Positions 43,987 to 51,714 of a stretch of 64,000 bases of DNA are shown piece by piece (positions within the stretch are counted from its first letter, which is position 1; every line of letters starts with the position of its first letter). The notes beneath the pieces were generated by a model, which saw nothing but the letters and a program-made list of their open reading frames with translations, was not told the origin of the DNA and did not search any database. The stretch comes from Halomonas colorata. Lineage in GTDB: Bacteria; Pseudomonadota; Gammaproteobacteria; Pseudomonadales; Halomonadaceae. Where the stretch lies: contig NZ_JABUZA010000001.1 of the NCBI RefSeq assembly GCF_014897985.1, positions 124,001 to 188,000 on the forward strand, written 5' to 3'. Both the position numbers and the translations under genes were made by a program.

Positions 43987-44008
43987 TTTGTAAGAGATCT
44001 CTTACAAA
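43987..44008. promoter_or_regulatory. GacA upstream activating sequence (GacA box)
   Basis: A perfect 22-bp palindrome whose core is TGTAAG-N6-CTTACA (43989-44006), identical to the consensus GacA-binding element of rsmX/Y/Z promoters. Its centre lies about 180 bp upstream of the predicted start of the sRNA at 44178, the spacing known for Pseudomonas rsm genes. Confidence 0.88.
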
Positions 44009-44102
44009 TGCCGACGAAAATCGCTCGTTTTAGGGTAAGAAAATCCGTAATTTTGCCTTAATTAAAATTCATGTGATTGATTTTAAATTGGTTTGAAAAA
44101 AA

Positions 44103-44136
44103 GGGTGAGCCGATAAGGCTTGCCCTCTTCTATTTT
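44103..44136 (+). terminator. Possible late terminator of eno
   Basis: GGGTGAGCC and GGCTTGCCC form a nine-pair RNA stem (two G-U pairs) with a GATAA loop, followed by TCTTCTATTTT. It could stop read-through from eno before the sRNA. The T-run is imperfect. Confidence 0.45.
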
Positions 44137-44143
44137 GCCCGTC

Positions 44144-44171
44144 TTGAGAAGCATTCGTTATCTGCCACAAT
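44144..44171 (+). promoter_or_regulatory. Promoter of the RsmZ-like sRNA
   Basis: TTGAGA (-35) and CACAAT (-10) are 16 bp apart. They place the transcript start near 44178, just before the first GGA motif. Confidence 0.55.
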
Positions 44172-44177
44172 GCATTC

Positions 44178-44350
44178 AGGACAGGGGAGGCAAGGATGCT
44201 TTAGACAGAATGCAATGTAAGAGATGTAAACAGGTACGCGCGGTGCCACATTGATGTGAGGCCTAGCAAGGAAGTTACCTGAGGAGTTTGACACAGGGAG
44301 TGGTCAGAGGAAGTGCTTGGAGCGGGCGGCCTATGGGCCGCCTTTTTTTT
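44178..44350 (+). ncRNA. rsmZ: RsmZ/CsrB-type CsrA-sequestering small RNA
   Basis: A predicted RNA of about 170 bases. It holds seven GGA motifs (near 44186, 44194, 44270, 44283, 44297, 44309 and 44319), three of them in the preferred CAAGGATG, CAAGGAAGT and GAGGAAGT settings, several in positions that can be hairpin loops. It ends in a strong terminator (GGCGGCC TATG GGCCGCC, then eight T). A perfect GacA box lies 180 bp upstream. In Pseudomonas, rsmZ sits just before fdxA-mutS-cinA-recA; the same genes follow here, with a symporter in between. It should bind and titrate CsrA, whose gene is at 55859, relieving translational repression. Exact ends are predicted. Confidence 0.85.
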
Positions 44351-44469
44351 GTCTGAAAAAAGTATCTCAATGGTCCTTGCTTCAATGGGTCTTTTCTCAA
44401 TAAGACATTCTGCCGACGACCCAGTGATGAAAATGCTTCCAAGGTTATAAGTAAAATACATTTTTATTG

Positions 44470-44571
44470 TGTGCCGCTATTAATTACTATGGCGCGCAAG
44501 AGTTAGCAGGCTATATTTCTGTTTTACTTATCTTACGGCACATCGTTGATGTGCCGTTTTTTTATTTTTTA
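44470..44571 (+). promoter_or_regulatory. Attenuator-like hairpin in the tcyP leader
   Basis: A perfect 10-bp stem (ACGGCACATC / GATGTGCCGT, 44535-44557) followed by seven T, A and six T forms a textbook terminator only 14 bp before the tcyP start. An upstream TGTGCCG (44470-44476) can pair with CGGCACA of the stem's left arm, giving an alternative antiterminator. This layout suggests conditional read-through into tcyP. It may otherwise be the end of a separate short transcript. Confidence 0.55.
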
Positions 44572-44584
44572 GGAGAGGCATTAC

Positions 44585-45976
44585 ATGCATGGGTTGATTG
44601 CGATCAACGTATTGGTCTTTGCGCTTGCGATCGCACTGCTGGCACGCTGGCAGCGAAACGGCGCAAGCCTTTCAAAGGTGGTGTTAGCCGGTCTTGTCAT
44701 CGGTGTTGGGTTGGGGACGCTGCTACAGTGGTTGTTTGCGGATTCGGTGGTACTTGACGGTACTATCGACTGGGTCAATCTGGTCGGCGGCGGTTATGTC
44801 CAACTGTTGAAAATGATCATCATGCCTCTGGTGCTGGTCACTATTCTGTCCGCCGTAACGCGTCTGCATGATGCCAGTGCGCTGGGTAAAATCAGCCTGG
44901 GCGTGCTCGCCATGTTGATGCTTACTACGGCGATCTCGGCGGTTATCGGCATCAGCATGACGCAGCTGTTTGGGTTGTCTGCCGAGGGGCTGGTGCAGGG
45001 CGCCCGCGAGCTTGAGCGGGGCCAGGCCATTATTGAACGCAGTGCTCAAGTGGCTGACCTGACCATACCGCAATTGCTGCTATCTTTTATTCCCAGCAAT
45101 CCTTTTCAAGATTTGGCTGGGTCGCGTCCGACGTCGATTATCAGCGTGGTAATTTTTGCCACGTTTTTGGGCATGGCGGCACTGGGCATCAAGCGTGAAA
45201 ATGCAGCACTTGGCGATAAGCTAATCGAAGGTATTGATATCGTACAGAAGTGGATCATGCGCCTGGTGCGAATGGTGATTCGCCTGACGCCTTACGGGGT
45301 GATGGCGTTGATGACCAAGGTGGTTTCCACATCCAATCTTAACGATATTCTTAATCTGCTTGGTTTCGTCATCGCCTCCTACGTGGGGTTGGCGCTGATA
45401 CTGGTCATGCATACGCTGTTTCTGATGGGCGCTGGAGTCAATCCCAAACGCTATTTTCAAAAAGTCTGGCCGGTGCTCACCTTTGCGTTTACCTCGCGCT
45501 CAAGCGCGGCCACGATTCCTCTGAACATCGAAGCCCAGGTGGACCGCATTGGCGTGCCGCCCGCCATTGCCAACTTCTCTGCTTCCTTCGGGGCAACCAT
45601 CGGCCAAAACGGCTGTGCCGGGCTTTATCCGGCCATGCTGGCCATGATGATTGCGCCTACGGTAGGGATCGATCCATTTTCGCTGGAGTTTCTGGCAACG
45701 CTGGTGCTGGTCGTCACTCTGGCATCTTTCGGGATTGCAGGCGTCGGTGGTGGGGCAACCTTTGCGGCCATCATTGTGCTTTCGACGCTTGATCTGCCGA
45801 TTGCGCTGGCAGGACTATTAATCTCCATCGAGCCGCTCATCGATATGGGCCGCACGGCGATCAACGTCAACGGCTCAATGACCGCGGGCACGGTGACCAG
45901 CCGCCTGCTCAAGCAGCACGATAGCGCGGTCTTTGACTCTAATGATAACGAGCTGGGCGAGCCGAAGCCCGTGTAA
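44585..45976 (+). CDS. tcyP: L-cystine:proton/sodium symporter, TcyP-like
   Basis: This is a secondary transporter of the dicarboxylate/amino acid:cation symporter family. Its 463 residues and segments such as [42 protein letters not shown] and [12 protein letters not shown] follow the L-cystine carrier TcyP (YdjN) more closely than glutamate carrier GltP. Eight helices and two re-entrant loops are expected; the serine-rich [12 protein letters not shown] is the first hairpin loop and the later [13 protein letters not shown] region the second. TAGGAGAGG precedes the ATG. It sits between the RsmZ-like RNA and fdxA, behind a terminator-like leader hairpin. The substrate is by similarity. Confidence 0.82.
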   Translation: MHGLIAINVLVFALAIALLARWQRNGASLSKVVLAGLVIGVGLGTLLQWLFADSVVLDGTIDWVNLVGGGYVQLLKMIIMPLVLVTILSAVTRLHDASALGKISLGVLAMLMLTTAISAVIGISMTQLFGLSAEGLVQGARELERGQAIIERSAQVADLTIPQLLLSFIPSNPFQDLAGSRPTSIISVVIFATFLGMAALGIKRENAALGDKLIEGIDIVQKWIMRLVRMVIRLTPYGVMALMTKVVSTSNLNDILNLLGFVIASYVGLALILVMHTLFLMGAGVNPKRYFQKVWPVLTFAFTSRSSAATIPLNIEAQVDRIGVPPAIANFSASFGATIGQNGCAGLYPAMLAMMIAPTVGIDPFSLEFLATLVLVVTLASFGIAGVGGGATFAAIIVLSTLDLPIALAGLLISIEPLIDMGRTAINVNGSMTAGTVTSRLLKQHDSAVFDSNDNELGEPKPV

Positions 45977-45995
45977 GCCAGCAGGTGCATCATGT

Positions 45996-46032
45996 AACGC
46001 AAAGAGCCGCCCCAGGGTGGCTCTTTTGCGTT
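45996..46032. terminator. Bidirectional terminator after tcyP
   Basis: AACGCAAAGAGCC and GGCTCTTTTGCGTT form a long stem with a GC-rich top, between the convergent tcyP and fdxA. Confidence 0.85.
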
Positions 46033-46065
46033 GTAAGCAAGCATTCGCTAGATGGTCAGACAGAA

Positions 46066-46092
46066 ACAAAAAAACCAGCGCGGACGCTGGTT
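46066..46092 (-). terminator. Terminator of fdxA
   Basis: AACCAGCG and CGCTGGTT pair around a four-base loop, followed on the minus strand by a run of seven or eight T. Confidence 0.8.
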
Positions 46093-46120
46093 CTTAGGAA
46101 ATGCTGTTGCGCCGTTTTTA

Positions 46121-46444
46121 TTAGCGCTCAAGCTTCTCGATCTTGCCGCTCTTGCCATCCCACTCTTCGGCATCCGGCAAGGCATCTTTCTTTTCAGCTA
46201 TGTTGGGCCATACTTCGGCCAGTTCAGCATTGATCTCGATAAACTGTTCCTGCCCATCCGGCAGCTCATCCTCAGAGAAGATGGCCTCTGCAGGGCACTC
46301 CGGCTCGCATAGGGCGCAATCAATGCACTCATCCGGGTGAATCACCAGGAAGTTGGGGCCTTCGTAAAAGCAGTCGACCGGGCAAACTTCGACACAGTCG
46401 GTGTATTTGCATTGGATGCAGTTTTCGGTAACGACAAACGTCAT
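46121..46444 (-). CDS. fdxA: Seven-iron ferredoxin
   Basis: A small electron carrier of 107 residues with one 3Fe-4S and one 4Fe-4S cluster. The cysteine sets are [18 protein letters not shown] and [12 protein letters not shown], the pattern of Azotobacter FdI-type ferredoxins, with an acidic C-terminal extension. The start at 46444 matches the invariant [10 protein letters not shown]; the frame stays open to 46492. GAGGGA lies upstream, and a hairpin (46464-46484) stands in the leader. fdxA next to mutS is conserved in Pseudomonas and relatives. Confidence 0.96.
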   Translation of the reverse strand: MTFVVTENCIQCKYTDCVEVCPVDCFYEGPNFLVIHPDECIDCALCEPECPAEAIFSEDELPDGQEQFIEINAELAEVWPNIAEKKDALPDAEEWDGKSGKIEKLER

Positions 46445-46600
46445 CGCGCTATCCCTCTTGCGGGACCGGAGGTACAGTCCGGTCATGGTCAATCGTGAAT
46501 GGTTATAAAACAGCCGTTTTTTATAAGCTAAAAAGTATGGGCGACATTCTAGTGGTGCCTATACCTAACGGCAAGCTCTGAGCGTCTTCTCTTGCGCCAA

Positions 46601-49192
46601 TTACAGCAGATCCCGCCATTGATAAATCAGCGCCAGCGCTTCACGGGGCGATAAATCGTCTACATCCGCGCGCTCAAGCGCTTCGACAACCGGGTGCGGC
46701 GTGCTGGCAAACAAATCGTTCTGCTGAGGCGCGGGTGTTGCCTGAGGGTAATGTTCCGATACGCCAGCAGAGCGTGCCTGATGCGTGTTCACATCGCGCT
46801 GTTCAAGCGCAATCAATTTTTCCCTGGCACGTTTGATGACATGCGTGGGCACACCCGCCAGCTGGGCTACCTGCAAGCCATAGCTTTGGCTTGCCGGGCC
46901 CGCCTCGATGCGATGCATAAACACAATGCTGTCGCCATGTTCGGTGGCGGTTAAATGAATATTGGCCACGCCTTCGGCCTGGTCAGGCAGCGCTGTCATT
47001 TCAAAGTAGTGAGTGGCAAAAAGTGTAAGCGCGTGCGCCTGGGCGAGGTGCTCGGCACTTGCCCAGGCAAGCGAAAGACCATCAAAGGTACTCGTGCCCC
47101 GGCCAATTTCATCCATGAGTACCAGGCTTTGTTCGGTCGCATTATGTAAAATATTCGCAGTTTCGGTCATCTCGACCATAAACGTCGAGCGACCACCCGC
47201 TAAATCATCCGATGAACCAATGCGGGTAAAGATCCGGTCGATAGGGCCTATTTCAGCCGCATCCGCGGGCACAAAGCTACCGCTATGGGCCAGCAGTGCA
47301 ATTAGTGCCGTCTGGCGCATATAGGTAGATTTACCGCCCATATTGGGGCCGGTGATAATCAACATATGCCGCTCGGGTGTGAGCACCACATCGTTGGGCA
47401 CAAATGGCTTATCGCTTACCTGCTCCACGACCGGATGACGGCCTGCGGTAATCGTAATGCCGGTGGCATCGCTTAACGTTGGACGCACCCAGTTGAGCGC
47501 CTCGGCGCGCTCGGCAAAAGCGCACAGTACGTCCAGTTCGGCAAGCGCTCGGGAGGTGCCCTGCAAAGCGGTCAGGTTCTCGTTGAGCTCGCCCAATAGG
47601 CGATCGTACAGCCACTTTTCACGGGTCAAGGCGCGCGACTTGGCCGATAGCGCCTTATCTTCGAACTCTTTAAGCTCCGGGATGATAAACCGCTCGGCGT
47701 TTTTCAGCGTTTGGCGGCGAATATAGTCAGCCGGGGCCTGCTGGGCCTGAGAGCGGGGCAGCTCGATAAAGTAGCCGTGTACGCGGTTGTAGCCGACCTT
47801 CAGGTTGGCAAGTCCGGTACGTTCACGTTCACGCAGTTCAAGCTTGACCAGGTAGCTGCCGGCGTTTTCGGCCATGCCGCGGTGCTCGTCAAGCTCAGCG
47901 TCAAAGCCGTCGGCAATCACGCCGCCATCGCGGATAACTACGGGGGGGTTCTCAATCAGCGCCCGGTTGAGCGTGTCGGCGATGTCGGGATAGGGGCGGA
48001 TATGCGGGCGCAGGTTGTCCAGAGCGCTGCCACTTTCAACGTCACTTAGCTGCTGCTCAAGCATGGGTAGGGTATTGAGGGCGTCTCTCAGGCGCGCCAA
48101 ATCGCGTGGCCGGGCGCTATACAGCGCAACGCGCGACAGAATACGCTCGACATCACCAACATCATTGAGCGTGTCGCGCAGCGTCATATAGGCGGCGTCC
48201 AGGCTTAATAGCGCAACGCCGGCCTGGCGGCCCTGTACCGTCTCGCGCTGGCGCAGCGGGCGATTCAGCCAGCGCTTCAGTAGCCTTGAGCCCATTGCGG
48301 TGGTGCAGGTGTCCAGCACGCTTGCCAGCGTATTGTCGGCGCTGCCGCCCAGGTTGATATCAATCTCCAGATTGCGCCGACTGGCGCCATCGATCACTAC
48401 TGCGTCATCGCGGTTTTCGACGCTCAGCGCGGTGACGTGGGGCAGGCGCGAGCGCTGTGTGTCACGCGCGTAATCGATCAGTACGCCAGCGGCGACAAGG
48501 GCAGTGGTCAGGTGAGCGCAGCCAAACCCGCGCAAATCCTGCACTTCAAACTGATCGCACAGGCTGCGATTGGCGCTTTCCAGATCAAAAAGCCACTCGC
48601 CCTGTCGGCGTAAGCTACGCTTTTGTGACCAAATGTCGGGAAGCGTTAAGCTCTCGGGGATCAGTAGTTCAGCGGGAGAGAGGCGGGTCAGCTCGGCGAG
48701 CATTTCAGCTTCGCTGTCTACTTCCAGCACGCTAAAACGTCCGCTGGAAAGCTCAAGCCAGGCAAGTCCCCAGCGATCGCTGCCAGGTGCCAGGGCCACC
48801 AGCACGTTGTCACGTCGGGCATCGAGCAGGGCCTCATCGTGCAGGGTGCCGGGTGTCACAATACGCACTACCTGGCGCTCGACGGGGCCTTTGCTGGTAG
48901 CTGGGTCGCCAATCTGCTCACAAATGGCGACCGACTCACCGGTAGCTACCAGGCGGGCGAGATAGCCCTCGGCGCTATGATAGGGGATGCCAGCCATGGG
49001 GATCGGTTTGCCGCCTGACTGGCCGCGCTGGGTGAGCGTAATGTCCAGCAGGGCTGAAGCGCGTTTGGCGTCGTCGAAAAACAGCTCGTAAAAATCCCCC
49101 ATGCGGTAGAACAGTAGTACCTCGGGGTGTTCACGTTTGATCTTTAAATACTGCGTGATCATTGGCGTGTTGGGGGGAATGGCCTGTGACAT
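46601..49192 (-). CDS. mutS: DNA mismatch repair protein MutS
   Basis: It recognises mismatches and small loops and recruits MutL. It has 863 residues: the mismatch-binding domain I with the Phe-X-Glu wedge ([14 protein letters not shown], about 29-42), connector, lever, clamp and a C-terminal ATPase with Walker [10 protein letters not shown], Walker [19 protein letters not shown] and the switch [10 protein letters not shown]. The C-terminal tail ([17 protein letters not shown]) for tetramer formation is present. AGGA precedes the ATG. Confidence 0.97.
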   Translation of the reverse strand: MSQAIPPNTPMITQYLKIKREHPEVLLFYRMGDFYELFFDDAKRASALLDITLTQRGQSGGKPIPMAGIPYHSAEGYLARLVATGESVAICEQIGDPATSKGPVERQVVRIVTPGTLHDEALLDARRDNVLVALAPGSDRWGLAWLELSSGRFSVLEVDSEAEMLAELTRLSPAELLIPESLTLPDIWSQKRSLRRQGEWLFDLESANRSLCDQFEVQDLRGFGCAHLTTALVAAGVLIDYARDTQRSRLPHVTALSVENRDDAVVIDGASRRNLEIDINLGGSADNTLASVLDTCTTAMGSRLLKRWLNRPLRQRETVQGRQAGVALLSLDAAYMTLRDTLNDVGDVERILSRVALYSARPRDLARLRDALNTLPMLEQQLSDVESGSALDNLRPHIRPYPDIADTLNRALIENPPVVIRDGGVIADGFDAELDEHRGMAENAGSYLVKLELRERERTGLANLKVGYNRVHGYFIELPRSQAQQAPADYIRRQTLKNAERFIIPELKEFEDKALSAKSRALTREKWLYDRLLGELNENLTALQGTSRALAELDVLCAFAERAEALNWVRPTLSDATGITITAGRHPVVEQVSDKPFVPNDVVLTPERHMLIITGPNMGGKSTYMRQTALIALLAHSGSFVPADAAEIGPIDRIFTRIGSSDDLAGGRSTFMVEMTETANILHNATEQSLVLMDEIGRGTSTFDGLSLAWASAEHLAQAHALTLFATHYFEMTALPDQAEGVANIHLTATEHGDSIVFMHRIEAGPASQSYGLQVAQLAGVPTHVIKRAREKLIALEQRDVNTHQARSAGVSEHYPQATPAPQQNDLFASTPHPVVEALERADVDDLSPREALALIYQWRDLL

Positions 49193-49307
49193 GGGCGTCC
49201 TGATTGAGCGTGGCGCAGGCCAGCGTGGCTTGCGGCATGTTCTTGAAATATGTGCTTTGAAATACGCTCTTTACTACCTTTTTAACTACATTCTTGGGTT
49301 ACGTACT

Positions 49308-49339
49308 TTTGAGCGATTTCTTTGAGCGATTTCTTTGAG
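49308..49339. repeat. 13-bp tandem repeat between mutS and pncC
   Basis: TTTGAGCGATTTC occurs twice in tandem, followed by a partial third copy (TTTGAG). It is non-coding and lies in the divergent region between mutS and pncC. Confidence 0.8.
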
Positions 49340-49393
49340 AAAGCTAAACGCAGTATTCTACGCTGAACTGATGTCCTACATGAAGGAGCGACC

Positions 49394-49927
49394 ATGCCCC
49401 CTAGCGTATCCAGCCTTAAAAATCTTGATTTGTCACTTCTGGCGCAGCGGCTTGGGCGGGTCTGTCAGCAGCGTCAGATAGAAATAACCGCGGCGGAGTC
49501 ATGTACGGGCGGTGGCATCGCCAGTGCCATTACCTCGGCGGCGGGAAGCTCGGCTTATTTTACAACGGGCTATATTACCTATGCGAATACGGCAAAAACA
49601 CGCCTGCTGGGTGTGTCAGCCGCTACACTGGAAGCTGAAGGTGCTGTCAGTGAGGCGGTGGTAAAAGCTATGGTAGTAGGCGCCTGCCAGGAAAGCGGTG
49701 CTCAGCTAGGTGTTGCAGTAAGCGGTGTGGCGGGGCCTGATGGGGGCAGTCCAGAAAAACCAGTGGGCACCGTTTGGCTTGCCTGGGGAGATATGGCCCA
49801 TCAGCAGGCGGAATGTTTTCATTTTCCCGGAGACCGTCAGGCAGTACGCGAGCAGGCGGTACGCGAGGCGTTGGCAGGCCTGGTAGCGCGCCTGGATGCT
49901 TCTGGGGAAGGCGAGGTTGAGAAATAA
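49394..49927 (+). CDS. pncC: Nicotinamide-nucleotide amidase (CinA C-terminal type)
   Basis: This 177-residue protein is the stand-alone CinA C-terminal domain. It deamidates NMN to nicotinate mononucleotide to recycle NAD, as with E. coli PncC. The signature AAESCTGGGIASAITSAAGSSAYFTTGYITYAN and the later VSGVAGPDGGSPEKPVGTVWLAW are complete, with the catalytic Ser in AESCTGG. GAAGGAG precedes the ATG. It lies 88 bp upstream of recA, as in many gammaproteobacteria. Confidence 0.94.
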   Translation: MPPSVSSLKNLDLSLLAQRLGRVCQQRQIEITAAESCTGGGIASAITSAAGSSAYFTTGYITYANTAKTRLLGVSAATLEAEGAVSEAVVKAMVVGACQESGAQLGVAVSGVAGPDGGSPEKPVGTVWLAWGDMAHQQAECFHFPGDRQAVREQAVREALAGLVARLDASGEGEVEK

Positions 49928-49950
49928 TCGTTAAAAACGACGTTGAGGAT

Positions 49951-49978
49951 TTGTTTACCAGCAAATTTTTGGCATAAT
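49951..49978 (+). promoter_or_regulatory. recA promoter
   Basis: TTGTTT (-35) and CATAAT (-10) are 16 bp apart. The predicted start falls inside the LexA box that follows. Confidence 0.6.
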
Positions 49979-49979
49979 A

Positions 49980-49995
49980 CTGTGTAATTATACAG
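49980..49995. promoter_or_regulatory. LexA (SOS) box of recA
   Basis: CTGTGTAATTATACAG is a perfect CTGT-N8-ACAG site, flanked by TA on the left, at the recA transcription start. LexA bound here would block recA until DNA damage. Confidence 0.92.
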
Positions 49996-50015
49996 TTTGT
50001 GATGAGGGTGTTTGC

Positions 50016-51077
50016 ATGGCTCAGGATGACAACCGTACGAAAGCGCTAAACGCCGCACTTAGTCAGATCGATCGCCAGTTTGGTAAAGGCACTGTGATGC
50101 GCTTGGGCGACGCTCCGCGTGTCGTCATGCCGTCAGTGTCTACTGGCTCGCTAGGCTTGGACATCGCTCTTGGCATTGGTGGTTTGCCCTTTGGCCGGGT
50201 TGTAGAGATTTTTGGACCGGAATCGTCGGGTAAGACCACGCTGACCCTGTCGGTCATTGCTCAAGCACAGAAGCAGGGCAAGGTATGTGCGTTCGTTGAT
50301 GCCGAGCACGCCCTTGATCCAAGCTATGCAGAAAAACTGGGTGTTAACCTGGATGACCTGCTGGTATCTCAGCCGGACACCGGTGAGCAGGCGCTTGAAA
50401 TCACCGATATGCTGGTCCGCTCGGGCGGCGTTGACGTGATCATTATCGACTCCGTTGCCGCGCTGACGCCGCGTGCTGAAATCGAAGGCGAAATGGGTGA
50501 TACCCATGTAGGTCTGCAGGCGCGTTTGATGTCTCAGGCGCTGCGTAAAATCACCGGTAATATCAAAAACGCCAACTGCCTCGTGGTGTTTATCAACCAG
50601 ATCCGCATGAAGATCGGCGTGATGTTTGGTAGCCCGGAAACCACGACGGGCGGTAACGCGCTGAAGTTTTACTCCAGCGTGCGGCTCGATATTCGCCGTA
50701 CCGGTTCCGTAAAATCGGGTGATGAAGTCACCGGTAACGAAACCCGCGTTAAAGTGGTTAAAAACAAGGTAGCACCGCCGTTCCGTCAGGCCGAGTTCCA
50801 GATCCTGTACGGCAAGGGTATTTACCATGCTGGTGAGGTAGTTGATCTGGGCGTGCAGTGCAACCTGGTCGACAAGGCAGGCGCCTGGTACAGCTATAAA
50901 GGCAACAAGATTGGTCAGGGTAAGGCAAACGCCGCCCAGTACCTTGAAGAGCATCCGGAAATCATGCAAGAGATCGAAAGCCAGATCCGGGAGCAGTTGC
51001 TTGCCAAGCCTGACCCGAAAAAAGAAGAAGCGCCAGCGGCTGATGTCGCCGCTGATGCTGACGACGACCTGCTGTAA
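50016..51077 (+). CDS. recA: Recombinase RecA
   Basis: It forms filaments on single-stranded DNA for homologous recombination and triggers LexA self-cleavage. It has 353 residues, with Walker [10 protein letters not shown] (about 67-75), the catalytic Glu in DAEHALD, Walker [13 protein letters not shown], loop L1 [14 protein letters not shown], loop L2 [21 protein letters not shown] and an acidic tail ([10 protein letters not shown]). It is controlled by the LexA box just upstream. recX follows after 5 bp. Confidence 0.98.
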   Translation: MAQDDNRTKALNAALSQIDRQFGKGTVMRLGDAPRVVMPSVSTGSLGLDIALGIGGLPFGRVVEIFGPESSGKTTLTLSVIAQAQKQGKVCAFVDAEHALDPSYAEKLGVNLDDLLVSQPDTGEQALEITDMLVRSGGVDVIIIDSVAALTPRAEIEGEMGDTHVGLQARLMSQALRKITGNIKNANCLVVFINQIRMKIGVMFGSPETTTGGNALKFYSSVRLDIRRTGSVKSGDEVTGNETRVKVVKNKVAPPFRQAEFQILYGKGIYHAGEVVDLGVQCNLVDKAGAWYSYKGNKIGQGKANAAQYLEEHPEIMQEIESQIREQLLAKPDPKKEEAPAADVAADADDDLL

Positions 51078-51082
51078 ATCGT

Positions 51083-51544
51083 ATGTTTGCTTCGTCACGT
51101 GATGCAACCCCACGCGACATAGCACTTCAGCTGCTATCTCGGCGCGAGTATTCTCGCGCTGAGATAGCGCAAAGACTAACCAAGAAAGCTTTCGAGAACG
51201 CAGACATTGAGGCGTGCCTGGATACCCTGGAAGAACAGGGGCTTCAGTCGGATGTGCGCTTTGCCGAAAGTTTTATTCGTTCACGTATTATTCGTGGTCA
51301 AGGCGTCATACGCATTAAAGGTGAACTCCGCCAGCGTGGCATTGATCAGGAAATTTTAAGCAACGCGCTCGTCGCCGTGGAAGAAAACGAAGGCGTTGAC
51401 TGGTTTGAGCTTGCCAGTGCCACCCTGGCGCGGCGCTTCTCCTCCCCCGGTGATACCCCAAAAGAACGCGCCAAACGTGAGCGCTTTCTTGCCTCGCGTG
51501 GTTTCGATTTTGAACAAATTCGTTACGCGCTCTCTTGCTTGTAA
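51083..51544 (+). CDS. recX: Regulatory protein RecX
   Basis: This is an inhibitor of RecA filament growth. It has 153 residues built of three-helix repeats, with the family marks EYSRAEIAQRLTKKAF and VRFAESFIRSRIIRGQGVIRIKGELRQRGID. It begins five bases after recA without a clear ribosome site, so it probably depends on ribosomes finishing recA. A strong RNA hairpin lies inside its first 30 codons (51132-51169) and may keep its level below that of RecA. Confidence 0.93.
   Translation: MFASSRDATPRDIALQLLSRREYSRAEIAQRLTKKAFENADIEACLDTLEEQGLQSDVRFAESFIRSRIIRGQGVIRIKGELRQRGIDQEILSNALVAVEENEGVDWFELASATLARRFSSPGDTPKERAKRERFLASRGFDFEQIRYALSCL
51132..51169 (+). promoter_or_regulatory. Strong RNA hairpin at the start of recX
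   Basis: GCTATCTCGGCGCGAG and CTCGCGCTGAGATAGC pair over 16 bases (one G-U pair) around a TATT loop. It is inside the recX coding region, and no T-run follows, so it is not a standard terminator. Confidence 0.65.
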
Positions 51545-51635
51545 AGCCTTCTTTTATCACTATTGTGCCTGATCGTTTTCTTACGTCTTTAGCTATTAGC
51601 CACTAACTGCCGCTTTAGTCGTTTGACAACTGCGC

Positions 51636-51686
51636 TATAATGGCGCTTTTGCGACCCCAGCGGGTAGCGGCGACAGCGCCCTGGGG
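51636..51686 (+). promoter_or_regulatory. alaS promoter and leader hairpin
   Basis: TATAAT (51636-51641) is a good -10; a TTTAGT at 51613-51618 is the only -35 at the right distance, while a perfect TTGACA (51623) is too close. Downstream, CCCCAG (51655-51660) and CTGGGG (51681-51686) form a leader hairpin before the alaS start at 51715. Confidence 0.45.
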
Positions 51687-51714
51687 CATCATGCTTTAAT
51701 GTTACGGATACCCT

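Noticed and set aside
44201..44461. Minus-strand 86-codon frame across the eno-tcyP gap
   Set aside because: It overlaps the predicted sRNA and its terminator and has no protein features.
50151..51125. Long minus-strand open frame (324 codons) opposite recA
   Set aside because: It is fully antisense to a highly conserved gene, has no family motif, and such frames are common opposite genes with strong third-position bias.
51623..51641. TTGACA plus TATAAT as a consensus alaS promoter
   Set aside because: Only 7 bp separate the two hexamers, so they cannot serve as one promoter; only the TATAAT is retained.
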